Of a stretch of 64,000 bases of DNA, positions 35,437-45,540 are shown one piece after another. The position numbers were made by a program, and so were the translations under genes. This DNA is from Chondrus crispus (Eukaryota > Rhodophyta > Florideophyceae > Gigartinales > Gigartinaceae): positions 483,616 to 547,615 of the forward strand of contig NW_005179058.1 of the NCBI RefSeq assembly GCF_000350225.1, in the 5' to 3' direction. The notes beneath the pieces are model-generated. The model had not been told where the DNA came from. It did not search any database and saw only the letters and a list, made by a program, of their open reading frames with translations. The stretch's first letter is position 1. Every line of letters starts with the position of its first letter.

Positions 35437-35809
35437 CGGAGAATCGAAGGGGGAAGGAAGGGCTGCTCACAAGGGAAGACAGATAGTGCAAGGGCGGAGA
35501 GGGTTGCAGGGGGAGTCGAGGGCTGGATTGCCGTTTCTAGGAGAGAACGTGATATCTGGGGGGCGTATAGTGAATGCCACGCGATCCACCGCGTGATTCC
35601 AAAAGTGATATCACGTTGCTCACTGTCAAAAAGTGAGTGTCACTATTTCATAAGCTTTCACGCTTTGCCAGAGTGCAAAAAAATCACCTTCGAGGTGTGG
35701 CGCGATTCCAAGGAGTGACATCGCTCTATGCACACTGTGGGAACGTGAATGTCACTATTTCAGAAAATGTTCACGCTTGGCTACAGTGCGCAAAAAATGT
35801 CACGAACTT
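35437..35809 (-). repeat. Right terminal inverted repeat of the PBL element
   Basis: Reverse complement of 30471-30834 with scattered differences, for example AGTGACATC for AGTGATATC. It ends at the TTAA at 35810-35813. Confidence 0.78.
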
Positions 35810-35939
35810 TTAACGGGCGTAGAGGAAGACAGATCACAAGTAAAGAAGGAGCCATCGTTCCTGCACCACACTGTTCATTACGGTAGCCATAAAATTATAC
35901 AATTATTTGAATTGGAAAAGCCCGCCTAAAAAACTGGCC

Positions 35940-36030
35940 TCATATGAGGTCATTTGTCACTTAGACACTACTGTCTATTGGACGGACGTTTTTAATCATT
36001 TGAAGCGAAAAGAGCCTCATCTGAGGCTTG
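35940..36030. repeat. Isolated palindrome cluster related to the PBL2 ends
   Basis: CCTCATATGAGG at about 35939-35950, then TTAGACACTACTGTCTATTGGAC around 35967, and CCTCATCTGAGG near 36016. It shares the order hairpin, then AGACACTA(G/C)TGTCT palindrome, with the element ends at 36570-36640 and 39315-39384. It is probably one end of another copy whose body is gone. Confidence 0.55.
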
Positions 36031-36569
36031 GAATATAATAGCATCCTCACGGTTCAGAACATTAGTTACGCCCTGTCGAAGTGTCGAACATGACTGCAGT
36101 ACCCTGTTACATGCCTCTTCACTGCAGCTATAATTTCCAGCACGAAGTAAACCACCATCGGCCCAGTCGCCATCAATACAAATATTATGCCACTTAGAAG
36201 CGTTTTATTGTATTCCTTAATGTATCAACATTGGTCTTGTGAAAGGATATTCCAAAGTGGTTTGTGGCTACTGAGTGCTTCAGGACTCTTGTTGCGAGTG
36301 CATAGATGTGCGCTCCTCGCACCAATCGCAGATCTGAAGTGGCAGAGGCCATTTGATCGACTGTGAGGATTTTTTCTTTCTGTCAGAGCATTATAAAGAC
36401 CCTCCTAAATACCGTGCATTCTAGGTGCCTTCAAGGGACTTGGACATTGTTTTTTACTCTTACTGTTACTGTTTCGCGGTAAGTATGGCTTTCAGTTCTC
36501 CCTCTTTGCGCCAGAATCGGAGTGGCAAAAGAGCCTCATATGAGGCGAAAGCCTCAAATGAGGCGCATT

Positions 36570-39384
36570 GTCCAATAGACACTAGTGTCTATTTGACATT
36601 TTTTCCTCATTTGAGGATCGCATATCCTCAAATGAGGATGAACTCGAAAGAGTTCCCAGCTTCTCTTAAACGCAGATCCAGTCCACTTAAAGACTATCAA
36701 TGTCAATACATTTTACCTGCATCAAAAAAGCATTTAACTTCATAGATCTGTACTCATCTGTGGAAAATTCGCTGTATCGTACGAACGCTGCCCCCGTAAA
36801 CTTAATCATCCAAACAACTTCACTGCAATCGCCCACTCTCATAAATGCTCAAAACTGTTCTTTACGTACAAAATACCGTTGCTGAGCTCAACTTCGCCGG
36901 GCTGGGGATATTAATCTAGTCGTGAACCACGTCTAAGTGAGCCTCGAAACAACTACGCTGCGTTTGGGAATGACATAAAAATATCTCACCTCCCCCGTTG
37001 TCCAAGCACTTAGAACAGATCCATTTCGTCTTCTTAGGACATAATTTGCACTTGTTCTGCATACGAGCGCCCCGTACGCGTCCTGTTCTGGTGTGTCGCA
37101 GTCGCTTAGTACGTGTCAAATGAACGTCAGTTCCACTACGAGGCTGTCCCAATACGACACTTGCATCTGGACTGTCAGATCCAGACGAAGATCTGGATGC
37201 CCGCCGTCGTACACCTGTCTCATCCCACGAGTTGTTGATCAAGTCCGTGGCTAATTGACACCAGAAGCTGTGGGGTGACATCATCGGGCGACCTCGCCGT
37301 CCAAACTTATATAAATACCATGCATCAGTACAAACCATTCCTAACACAGTGCTATTCATACGGAAGCTCCATTCCTTCACTTCGATGCTCTTCTCGAAAT
37401 CTAAACTGTCTTGTCGCACACGATTGTGCTGGTTGATAATGCCAGCAACGTCGAAGAACTCGAAGACAGGTCGAGGCATCTCAATATTGATTACGGTAGG
37501 ACAAGCGCCATCTCCAAATTGGCGCTATCGCGTGCGGGTCTGCGAAAAAGATTCCTGCATATTCCCGCATGTTGTGACGAATGTCCTTCGATTGCGGTCA
37601 AGCCACGAAATTGCCCCGATTTTTTTGCTCTGCCCATTGACCGTTACGTTCGTGATAAGAGATATAGAATCTCCCTTATCATACATTGGCAGGCGATTTA
37701 AGTAACCAATCGGAAAGCGAGAGGTGGCGGTTTTCACCACACCAGTAAACCGGAGATTCATCCCCAGCAGTGCTTCAGCGGCATCCACGAATGCAAAAGT
37801 GGCAATCTGCACAAATGATTCGCTCTCTGCCGTTCCACAGTGCAGCCAGCTCCACCAATACATTTGTGCCGTTATTGTGTTCGTCCGAGGATGTTCGTGC
37901 TGTTTCGGCTGCTGTTTTCACGATTTTCAAACCAAGCAAGATACCCGAACTGCCGCAAGCGATATTTTGAATCTCCATCCCACTTTCTGGTTTCTGGTCA
38001 AGCACAACAAAGTGTGGGGATCCAATGCTTATCCAGCTGCCGCCTAGACCGTACCAACGTGACATCGACTCATCAACGAATAGACGTTCCGATAGGAATA
38101 CATTCGCCTGCCTGTGCGCATTAAATGCAACTATAAAATCATCACACAGTTGCCATTGGTGCCGTTCTTCGGCATTCGGACCCACCGGTGCTGTTGCATT
38201 CTGCTTGCTAAATCGAATACAGCTTCGTAACAATTCGAACCTTGAGGGCGCCATAGCCTTTCCAAAATTGTATGACGGTAAATATTCACTCCCAGAGTCT
38301 CGCCGCCATAAATCACGTCTATTACCGAACTGTACTCTCGTCATGAGAACTAAAACTCCAAAGAATCGCATAATTTCTCCAGTTGTAGTTGGTAAACTGC
38401 TGCGATTCAGCAAATTATCATTTTTGAGTTCGACAATACGCGCTAAATGGGTCACTAGCATCATAGCCATGAAGCAGTCCATGGCATTAAACATATGCGG
38501 TGCGGCGCCTTCTTGAATAAATGTGCCGTCAGGACACTGTATTTTACAGGCCAATCCTGTGACGGGTCCATTGAGCGTGCCACTATTTGATGAAAGCTTC
38601 CAGACTTGGTTGTGAGCAATTATGTCATCTTCTGGCGTATTTCGGGGCTGTGGGAGTATCACTGTGGCACGTATGTCACACGAGGGACCTTCTGTCCCAC
38701 TATGCATGTGGGCTTGTCGAGTAATGATATCATTTCCATGACCTGTTCCAATGTTGGAAAGTGGACTGGGTTCTGTAGGCAACGTTGAAATTGCATCAGA
38801 TGAGGGGGTCGTATTTTCCTCTTCAAAGAGACAGTTAAACACATATAGAGGATTGTCCTCGGGACAGGCTGCCTGTCTGGACAAATCTTGTAGAGTTCCT
38901 AACTTTACAGAACTCAGAGGAAGTGTTACAATATTTGCTTCTGTACTAAAAACAAATGCGCGCCTGATATAGAGGTAAGTTCGGTTCTTGATAAGTTTTG
39001 AGTGAACATCCAAGACCCTACCATCCAAATGGGTGTCAGTGTACTGTGTACCAAAGACTTTCTTTGCCGTCCTTTTGCCCAGAACTCGGGATGCCAGGGC
39101 ATGGATTAATGTACCCCGAGAGAGGCGCAGATCGGTAGGCATAGTTAGGGTGTTAGTTTAAGGCGGACGACGGATGCAAACTCGCGAGTAACTTCATCAT
39201 CGACTGGCGTGTGCCAAAACTTTTTAGGGGCGTTTATAGAGGACACGAATGGGCAACTTTTGGTGGGAAATGGGCTCTGGGGCGTTGCGGTTCCTATGCG
39301 CTATCCCGCTAAAACACTGCCTCATGTGAGGATTTGATCCTCATATGAGGCAGGATGTCAAATAGACACTAGTGTCTATCCGAC
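36570..39384 (-). mobile_element. PiggyBac-like element 2, ends built from palindromes
   Basis: The left end (36570-36640) and the inverted right end (39315-39384) share ATAGACACTAGTGTCTAT (an 18-bp perfect palindrome at 36575-36592 and 39362-39379), then TTGACAT. Two CCTCA-N2-TGAGG hairpins separated by ATC follow. They bracket a minus-strand transposase, with 275-330 bases between the palindromes and the coding region on the left and 170-220 on the right. A TTAA target duplication was not found, so the outermost boundary is uncertain by a few bases. Confidence 0.65.
36916..39142 (-). pseudogene. PiggyBac-like transposase, one frameshift and one TAG
   Basis: The minus-strand frame from the ATG at 39142 encodes a variable N-terminus, then the DDE_Tnp_1_7-type core: FFGVLVLMTRVQFGNRRDLW, SEYLPSYNFGKAMAPSRFEL, and VDESMSRWYG with an early catalytic Asp. 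A frameshift in 37775-37863 leads into GMNLRFTGVVKTATSRFP and MYDKGDSISLITNVTV. A TAG at 37525-37527 follows, and the same frame continues CPTVINIEMPRPVFEFFDV, AGIINQHNRVRQDSLDFE, the MSPHSFWCQLATDLIN helix and a Cys-rich C-terminal domain CKLCPKKTKWICSKCLDN ending CFEAHLDVVHD-stop. This is the full piggyBac layout, about 740 residues. With only two lesions it is a fairly young pseudogene. Confidence 0.85.
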
Positions 39385-39554
39385 CAAGCATTATCATAAC
39401 ATAGAAATCTGCGAATTTTATTTCTTTTCAACTTTGATGCCCACGGTTTCTATTTTTCATTCGTAGATTGACTGGTTTTACATTTTTCTAAAGTTAGAAC
39501 CGAATAAGCAGCACTCGAGCACATGTTTCTGTGATACTGGTATAAAAGTAGCCT

Positions 39555-39772
39555 AAAGAAAATGCTTACTGTGGGGCCACATTTTCTTTCGTACACCTTT
39601 ATAAGCATCAACAAGTTGATTTTCGCTAGAATCGACAAGAAAATGCTTTACCTGTGGTGATGGCCTCTGGTTTCAAAAAACACAAGTGAAATCCCGAGTT
39701 TGGTTGTCTAGAAAAAATAAAATAAGTTTTGTCCTCAGGTGATGACTAATGGTCTGATAGACACGAGTCATA
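39555..39772 (+). repeat. Dispersed repeat, copy 2 (other copy 27558-27772)
   Basis: See the copy at 27.6 kb. It ends in GTCTGATAGACACGAGTC, a degenerate form of the ATAGACACTAGTGTCTAT palindrome. Confidence 0.6.
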
Positions 39773-40102
39773 TTTAAATTGTTGACGGCTGCTCCAGAAA
39801 TGTCATGCTTGCAATTAAAACAGAGACATCCCATGATCGCAAACATCGCGGGAAAAAGGATGTTTAAGGCGTCGAAAGCACTGGAAAACAAGCTGAAGCA
39901 GTAACATGCTGTGGCCCTTCGCAGCTTGCCAAACGTGCGAACTTTGCACTCGAAGATGAATGCCAAGGTTGATGTAGAATATAGTCAGGTCCATGTGAGG
40001 GACTGCAATTTTAATCTACTTCCTAGAAACACTTCCAATTCCTTTTACGCTCTCATGAAAATGCGTTTGATCGCTTTAGTGATGTTGTTGATGAGAATGC
40101 CC

Positions 40103-40603
40103 CTAAGGATGTGCCTGAGACATATTTTGTGACGTTGAAGGCCCTGAAGGTTGAAGGCTTGGCGAGTAGCAAGTAGGCATCGGATAAAGACACGAAGGGG
40201 GATACCATATCGTGACAACAGTCAAACTTGCGTCCCAACAACTGTACGAAAAGTGGTGTGGAGACGGTACACATTGAGATGGATGAAAGGCTTTCCAAGG
40301 GTGTAGGCGCCAAATTGGTCGAATATGGCGAGCTTCGGCATCAACTTCCACAGTGCGGGAGTGCTTTCGCAATAGAGTAGCGACTTCGAAGGGCTCTCCG
40401 GCACACAGACGCTTCATGCGATTGAATTCACAAACGGCAGCAATTGGTACCCATCCATCAGAAAGTGCAAGACTCTGCAAGTAACTATCGTTTAAGTAAT
40501 TTTGTGGACTAAGATAGTATTCGACTTGCTCGACAACTGCGGGCAGGGAAATCCCCGGCGGACGGATTGTCATGAAAGATGAGAATGCGTTTACGCTGGA
40601 CAT
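40103..40603 (-). pseudogene. La-motif fragment (second La-like gene, truncated)
   Basis: From ATG 40603 the frame gives 166 residues. The La motif starts near residue 20 with VVEQVEYYLSPQNYLNDSYL, followed by LALSDGWVPIAAVCEFNRMKR and then VATLLRKHSRTVEV and HIRPIWRLHPW. This is closer to the consensus than the 364-3288 protein in its first helix (EYYLSPQN). After the La motif the frame decays into Pro/Ser-rich sequence and stops; an overlapping minus-strand frame (40053-40313) may carry the continuation after a shift. No RRM or long tail follows. I read it as a truncated or frameshifted gene copy, though a short La-only protein cannot be excluded. The ORF is open upstream to 40954 with non-conserved sequence. 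Confidence 0.6.
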
Positions 40604-41508
40604 TGGCGTGACGACGAGAGGCCAGCGGAGTTTTAGCTTGCCACTGACGAAAGAAAGAAAGAAGAACAAGAATGGAAACCGAACTAGAAAGGCACACACG
40701 TGAATAGGGGAAAGAAAGAAGAAGAGAGCTTTTGGCAATCTTGTCGAAAAAGCACGAGCAGAAATCAGTGGCCCGTCGAGTTTGTAAACTCCAGGTAGAA
40801 CGGATATTCGCAAAGAGAAAATGTAGGCCTTGCAATTGTGGTCGGAAGAGAAGAAGGAATTGGTTCCGAGGCAAAGACTAGGAAGATAGAAAGAAGAAGA
40901 ACGGAATATAGAATGGCGGGCAATTGGCAAGTGAGGACGGATAAGTTCGAACAACTGCTATTACATGAAAGAGATGAGTAGGCGTGGGTGGCTGGTGGCA
41001 AGCCAAGATTTTTAAGGTGGGCAGTGGAAGCAGGAGTGAGGCGGACAGTCTCCAAGGTTCTGTGAGTGTTGCATCTTAGGACTATGAAAGTAGGTGAACG
41101 TAGGGCGCGTTCCATTTCATGCGAGCGGAGTGTATAGAGCACGGTTTGAAGGACGGATGGATTTATTCCAGAGACGAATGAAAGGGAGACACGGCGCCTA
41201 ATATGTGGGCACGAGAGGCCCGCAGCGTTCGTTTGCACCTTTGCACATTCCGGGACGGCATGATGTATCGCTATAGCGATATCTTGGACAGACGTAGCTG
41301 TAGAGGTGAGATCGAGGGAAAGGGGTCTCCCGGACATGTGAATGCGTTTGACTTAACTCGGATAGAGCTTACAGATGGACCAGCAGGGTACCTTGCTGAG
41401 CACCAATCAGTCACAGTAGAATTGTTTACAGTAAAATATAAAGTATAAACAAGTCGGCCCATCATGGCCTCCCATACCACTGAGAGCAACCACGCAGCAA
41501 GAGGTTGC

Positions 41509-42885
41509 TCACCCCATCAAGTAAAACGCCGACGTCAAGATGAAGTAGCACATCACCAACACAGCCCCCTCTAGCCAGTTTGACCGTGAGTCTCTCAACG
41601 TCGCGTTCACTACAAACACGCTGAACCCAAGACAGATAGTCTCGAACAGCTGAAAATTCAGCGTCAAATGCTCATTCCCAAACATCCAGCTGACCACCAC
41701 GAGAAGCGGTGCGACAAACAACGCAATCTGTACAGAGCTTCCGCACGCAATCCCTATGGACAAGTCAATCTTGTTGTGTCGCGCCACAAAGATCGCACTC
41801 ATGTGCTCCACCGCGTTACCCACCACCGGCAATAGCACGACCGCGATGAACTTCTGCCCCAGTCCGACGCGCACGGAGAACCCATCAATCGAATCCACAA
41901 TCATCTCCGAAGAGAACGCCACCAGCACAACCATCCCGATCAGAATCCCCAGAGCGACCGGCAAGCTCGCCACATCCACCACCTCCACCTCGTCCTGTGC
42001 CTCCTCCTCCTCAATCCCAAATATTTCGACGTCATTGGTAATATCCGCCGCCGAGCCGCCGCTCTCATACAGCTCGGCATGCGTATATAGCTGAAAGTAT
42101 AAATACATGCAGTAAATCAGGAGCAGGCATATGCTGGTGACGAGAGACATACGCTCCTCGGCGTCTGCTTTCGTCGCGCTCTCCGGCAGGGCCATTGCAA
42201 ACAGCGCCGGGATGGAGAAGCCAAAGACGGCGAAACTGAGCAAGTCAGCGTTCGCCTCCGACACGGCCGGTAAGACTACTTGTTCGCGATAGCGCAGGCC
42301 GCCAAAGAAAAAGGCGCTTCCCAGCACAAGCAGCAAATTACTCAGCACAGAGCCCGCAATGGTGTTCTGGATAAGCTCCATCTTCCCAGCGCGCAGGGCC
42401 GATATGCACAGTATCAACTCGACAGCATTTCCAAAGGTGACGTTGACCAAGGCGCCAAAGGTCTGATTGGTGTGCTCGGCGATATCCTCCGTGGCCTTTC
42501 CCAGGAGCATGGCAAGCGGGACCATGCCGACGAAGTTGAGCGAAAAGGTCCATATCGGGGGTGCGTTGAGAAAGCCAGCCACCAGGCCGAAGGGGACGAA
42601 GATGAGAAAGAGGTTGACCCACGAGGAATAGCCGCCCAGGCCTAGAGAAAGGCCGTTCTGCAGCTGGGTGAGCTGGCCGCCGCACACGGAAATGCCGAGA
42701 TCGGAGAAGCCTGAGACGCGACGGGGCACAGGAGTCGGGCCAGAGGAGTGGCGGGCGGTGAGGGGCGGGCGCTCCTGCGGCGAGGATTGGGGGAATTCTG
42801 TGCGGCGGCGGGTGGGGAGTGAGCCGTATGTGGTGGTTGTGGTGGTTGAGGCGTGCGGCTTTGGCTGAAGTAGGGCGGTATCCAT
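41509..42885 (-). CDS. CAX-type cation (Ca2+)/H+ antiporter
   Basis: Intact 458-residue ORF. Residues 1-85 are polar, Ser/Thr/Pro-rich and cytosolic, as in CAX N-terminal tails. About eleven hydrophobic segments follow. The two family signature repeats are present: GNAVELI at residues 152-158 and GNAVEHM at 356-362, each in a re-entrant helix lining the ion path. An acidic stretch (FGIEEEEAQDEVEVVD) at about 289-304 between the halves matches the regulatory acidic loop. Family members exchange cytosolic Ca2+ (some also Mn2+) for protons across the vacuolar or other acidic-compartment membrane. Length and both motifs are complete, so it should be functional. Codon use is GC-rich like the other host genes. 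Confidence 0.93.
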   Translation of the reverse strand: MDTALLQPKPHASTTTTTTYGSLPTRRRTEFPQSSPQERPPLTARHSSGPTPVPRRVSGFSDLGISVCGGQLTQLQNGLSLGLGGYSSWVNLFLIFVPFGLVAGFLNAPPIWTFSLNFVGMVPLAMLLGKATEDIAEHTNQTFGALVNVTFGNAVELILCISALRAGKMELIQNTIAGSVLSNLLLVLGSAFFFGGLRYREQVVLPAVSEANADLLSFAVFGFSIPALFAMALPESATKADAEERMSLVTSICLLLIYCMYLYFQLYTHAELYESGGSAADITNDVEIFGIEEEEAQDEVEVVDVASLPVALGILIGMVVLVAFSSEMIVDSIDGFSVRVGLGQKFIAVVLLPVVGNAVEHMSAIFVARHNKIDLSIGIACGSSVQIALFVAPLLVVVSWMFGNEHLTLNFQLFETICLGFSVFVVNATLRDSRSNWLEGAVLVMCYFILTSAFYLMG

Positions 42886-43500
42886 GGTGAAGGATTGGTT
42901 GCGAGGGGAAAGCGATGCTACAGGTGCGGCAGAAAGGAGGATATGGAAAGGGCGAGAGAGCGGGGGCCGAGTTGTTGCTGACGCGGCATAGAGGTTTTGA
43001 GGGACGGGAATTGATTGCGGGAGACAAAGGGTGGATTCGTGTGTTCGCTTCGATGGGGGAGATAGTACTGTAGCAACACTCGTAGTAAAGATTACACGAA
43101 AAGCAACAACAATGCTGTGAGTGGGTAGGAGGCGAAAAGAATTACGTGTATGAACGACGTGAGCATCACTTGTACGCGATGGAGACTATGTTCGTCTCTG
43201 TGTGTGAGGGGGCGGGCTGCCCGGTCAAACCAGTTCATGTCCTTCAGTCCGAGACTGGTGGGCGCGATACGCCGACACCTCCAGCGTAGATTACTGATTA
43301 ATAGTTAAATCTACGATGGTGCGCATACAAAACTCTCAGCTTTGGTCCGACTAGATACGTCGCCCAATGCCAGCCGTCCAAGTATGGACGGCAGCGGTCC
43401 GGAGCGTTCCTATTGGACGAAGTAGCTTTCGTAAAGTCACAAAAATACGTGTTTTGGCGGCGAGTTGCTCGGATTATCGAAAAATTTTCAAATAACTCGT
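42886..43500. other. Upstream region of the antiporter gene
   Basis: Purine-rich on the + strand next to the ATG, i.e. pyrimidine-rich on the coding strand, as upstream of the other host genes here. No gene is supported. Confidence 0.4.
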
Positions 43501-43554
43501 TTGGCAGAACTCACAGCATACCGAAAACTCGGGGCATGTGAGTTTTCCAGGAGT

Positions 43555-43860
43555 GACACACCCTCAGGGTGTGTCTTACAGTAACAGGCTGGTTTTTGCT
43601 TGCCTTGCCCGGTTTTGCCAGGAATACTTTTAAATTCTTAACAAATACCGTATGCTTCGTAAGCCCTTGCTTTTCTTAAACTCAAAAATTAAAACGTAAG
43701 AGCCAATCATAGCACGCCAAATCACCTCTCTGGGCAAAGCAAAGCAAACTGCAGAAAAACGGGGCATGTTAAGACACTTAACATGATGCCCTTTCGACTG
43801 ACACACCCTCAGGGTGTGTCTTAAGTTAAGACACTTAACATGCCCTTTCGACTGAGAACC
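43555..43860. repeat. Duplicated hairpin block
   Basis: GACACACCC-TCA-GGGTGTGTC is a perfect 9-bp stem with a 3-base loop at 43555-43575 and again at 43800-43820. CATGTTAAG-ACA-CTTAACATG forms another perfect stem at 43765-43785. GTTAAGACACTTAACATG plus TGCCCTTTCGACTGA occurs at 43768-43800 and again at 43825-43855. Noncoding; it lies 650-980 bases upstream of the antiporter start. Confidence 0.75.
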
Positions 43861-44184
43861 ATTCTATCCCTGTGGCGAGCTACTGTACAACAATATGCGC
43901 TTCAACGAGTATTCGCGTAGGTGCACGTGGCGGCACAGCGATGGACCAGACTTTCGTTTGTTACGGGCAGGTACAGTACCTTGCTGGAGGTCAGTCCGCA
44001 AAACTCGTGGTGGAAATTTTCAAGGGCCATTTTGCGTTTAGGCTTTTGCCATTTCACCTCTTGATCACTGCAAAAATGCACCTGATCGCCCCCCCACATG
44101 CAACAAAAAAAAAAAAATTCCGGAGGCGCCCAATATCTCAATTTTCAAACTCGGGTTTACTTTAGGGTGACCCCGACCGCAGAC

Positions 44185-44590
44185 GAAAATCCTTGCCCAA
44201 TTTTTCCACCACCAAATTTTAGACCACTGGGCAAGATTGGCAGACCCCACCGCGCCTCTACCATTCCTAAAGTTTGGAAATTGCCCAGGATTCTCGCCCA
44301 AACCAAAAATGTTTGGGCAAGAATGTTCCTAAAAACCGCTACAAATTTTACAGATTTTCATCGTGCTGACAGCGTGCCCAGACACTTGGCTTTGGACGCC
44401 AGAGCACAGTCGCAGATTGCGCTTTTCTCTCTTCAGCGCAATCTTGCCCGGAATGCAGCAGTGGGGTCCAATCCCATATCGACCCCTTGCCCAAATCGTC
44501 GCTTGCCCAAGCGATAGTCGAGCCAATTAAAATATGCCAGCTGTCAACGTTTGGAGTTTTGGGCGAGCCACCGCGGCTCGCCCAATTACG
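44185..44590. repeat. Cluster of TTGGGCAAG-type words in both orientations
   Basis: CTTGCCCAA, CTGGGCAAG, TTGCCCAGG, TTTGGGCAAG, CTTGCCCAAATCG and CTTGCCCAAG recur over about 400 bases. The stretch ends in an 11-bp perfect hairpin TTGGGCGAGCC/GGCTCGCCCAA at 44559-44585 with a 5-base loop. The flanking ORFs are weak, so I read this as a noncoding or regulatory repeat field. Confidence 0.5.
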
Positions 44591-45222
44591 CCTAGCGAGT
44601 TTGTGAGGAAATGGAAAAAAACAAGCGTTATTTTACGGACAACCTTAATATCATCATTCAGGTACCTGACACCGTACACGTCGCTGACGCGTACACGCAT
44701 CCAAAATGACAACATGTTTACGTGTACACATAACAGAGCCAATCACGTGGACACGTAACAGAGCCAAGCACAAGCCCGGCCACATCACATCCGCTTCACG
44801 TCCTACCCCCCGCCCCCATCTCCCTCCGCACGGCCTGCAAGTTCCGAGCCGTCTTGCTTGCATCGCGCCTTGTCTCCGTTATCAAGCCTATAAGCTTAGC
44901 CCGCAATGGCTTGAAGTCCTCTTCCACGCTTGGAAATGGTGTCCCTCCACGCACCTCCGTCACAAGTCCAATCCTAATTCATCTATCGCGCCCCATCTCC
45001 CCTATCCATGCTCTTTATCTTAACACCTGGCATTCTCATGCCGACCCACTCCCCAACTCAACCCTCGTCGCCAGTTCCATGCGCCACTCGCCAGTCGTCA
45101 ATCCTTTTTCACATACGACCCCCATCCTGCTGTCACCCTTCTCCCGCATTTCGCCCCTCCCCGCCTTTCCACACAGTTGCACCCCCTCACATGTCACCTC
45201 TCTTTCCTTGCCCCTCTCCGCT

Positions 45223-45322
45223 NNNNNNNNNNNNNNNNNNNNNNNNNNNNNNNNNNNNNNNNNNNNNNNNNNNNNNNNNNNNNNNNNNNNNNNNNNNNNN
45301 NNNNNNNNNNNNNNNNNNNNNN
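45223..45322. other. Assembly gap (100 N)
   Basis: One hundred Ns, a conventional gap of unknown size. It lies in the C/T-rich sequence upstream of the secreted-protein gene. Frames drawn across it are meaningless. Confidence 0.99.
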
Positions 45323-45540
45323 CCCATACTCTCAAACCACCGCCGCTCTGCTCCTGAGCATCTCATCGCCCTTCCCCTCACCCGCCTTTGCTTCGACGTT
45401 ACCCAGCCCCATCATTCTTCTCTTGACCTATTCCCGCGTCGCGAACCCTCGGCCTCCCCGCTCACGCCTCCCCGCTCACGCCCTTCGCACCATTGCCTTC
45501 ACACCGATTATTATTCCCCCCACCCACCACACCCTCTGCA

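Larger units (their letters stand above)
30471..35809 (+). mobile_element. PiggyBac-like transposon with ~365-bp terminal inverted repeats
   Basis: The left end begins AAGTTCGTGATATTTTTTGC after TTAC (30467-30470). The right end, read inward on the minus strand, begins AAGTTCGTGACATTTTTTGC before TTAA (35810-35813). TTAA is the hallmark target site of piggyBac; the left copy would carry one change. The inverted repeats run about 30471-30834 and 35437-35809 and remain clearly similar throughout, ending in a CCCTTCCTTCCCCCTTCGA block. Between them lies a decayed piggyBac-like transposase on the + strand. Total length is 5339 bases. Confidence 0.8.
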
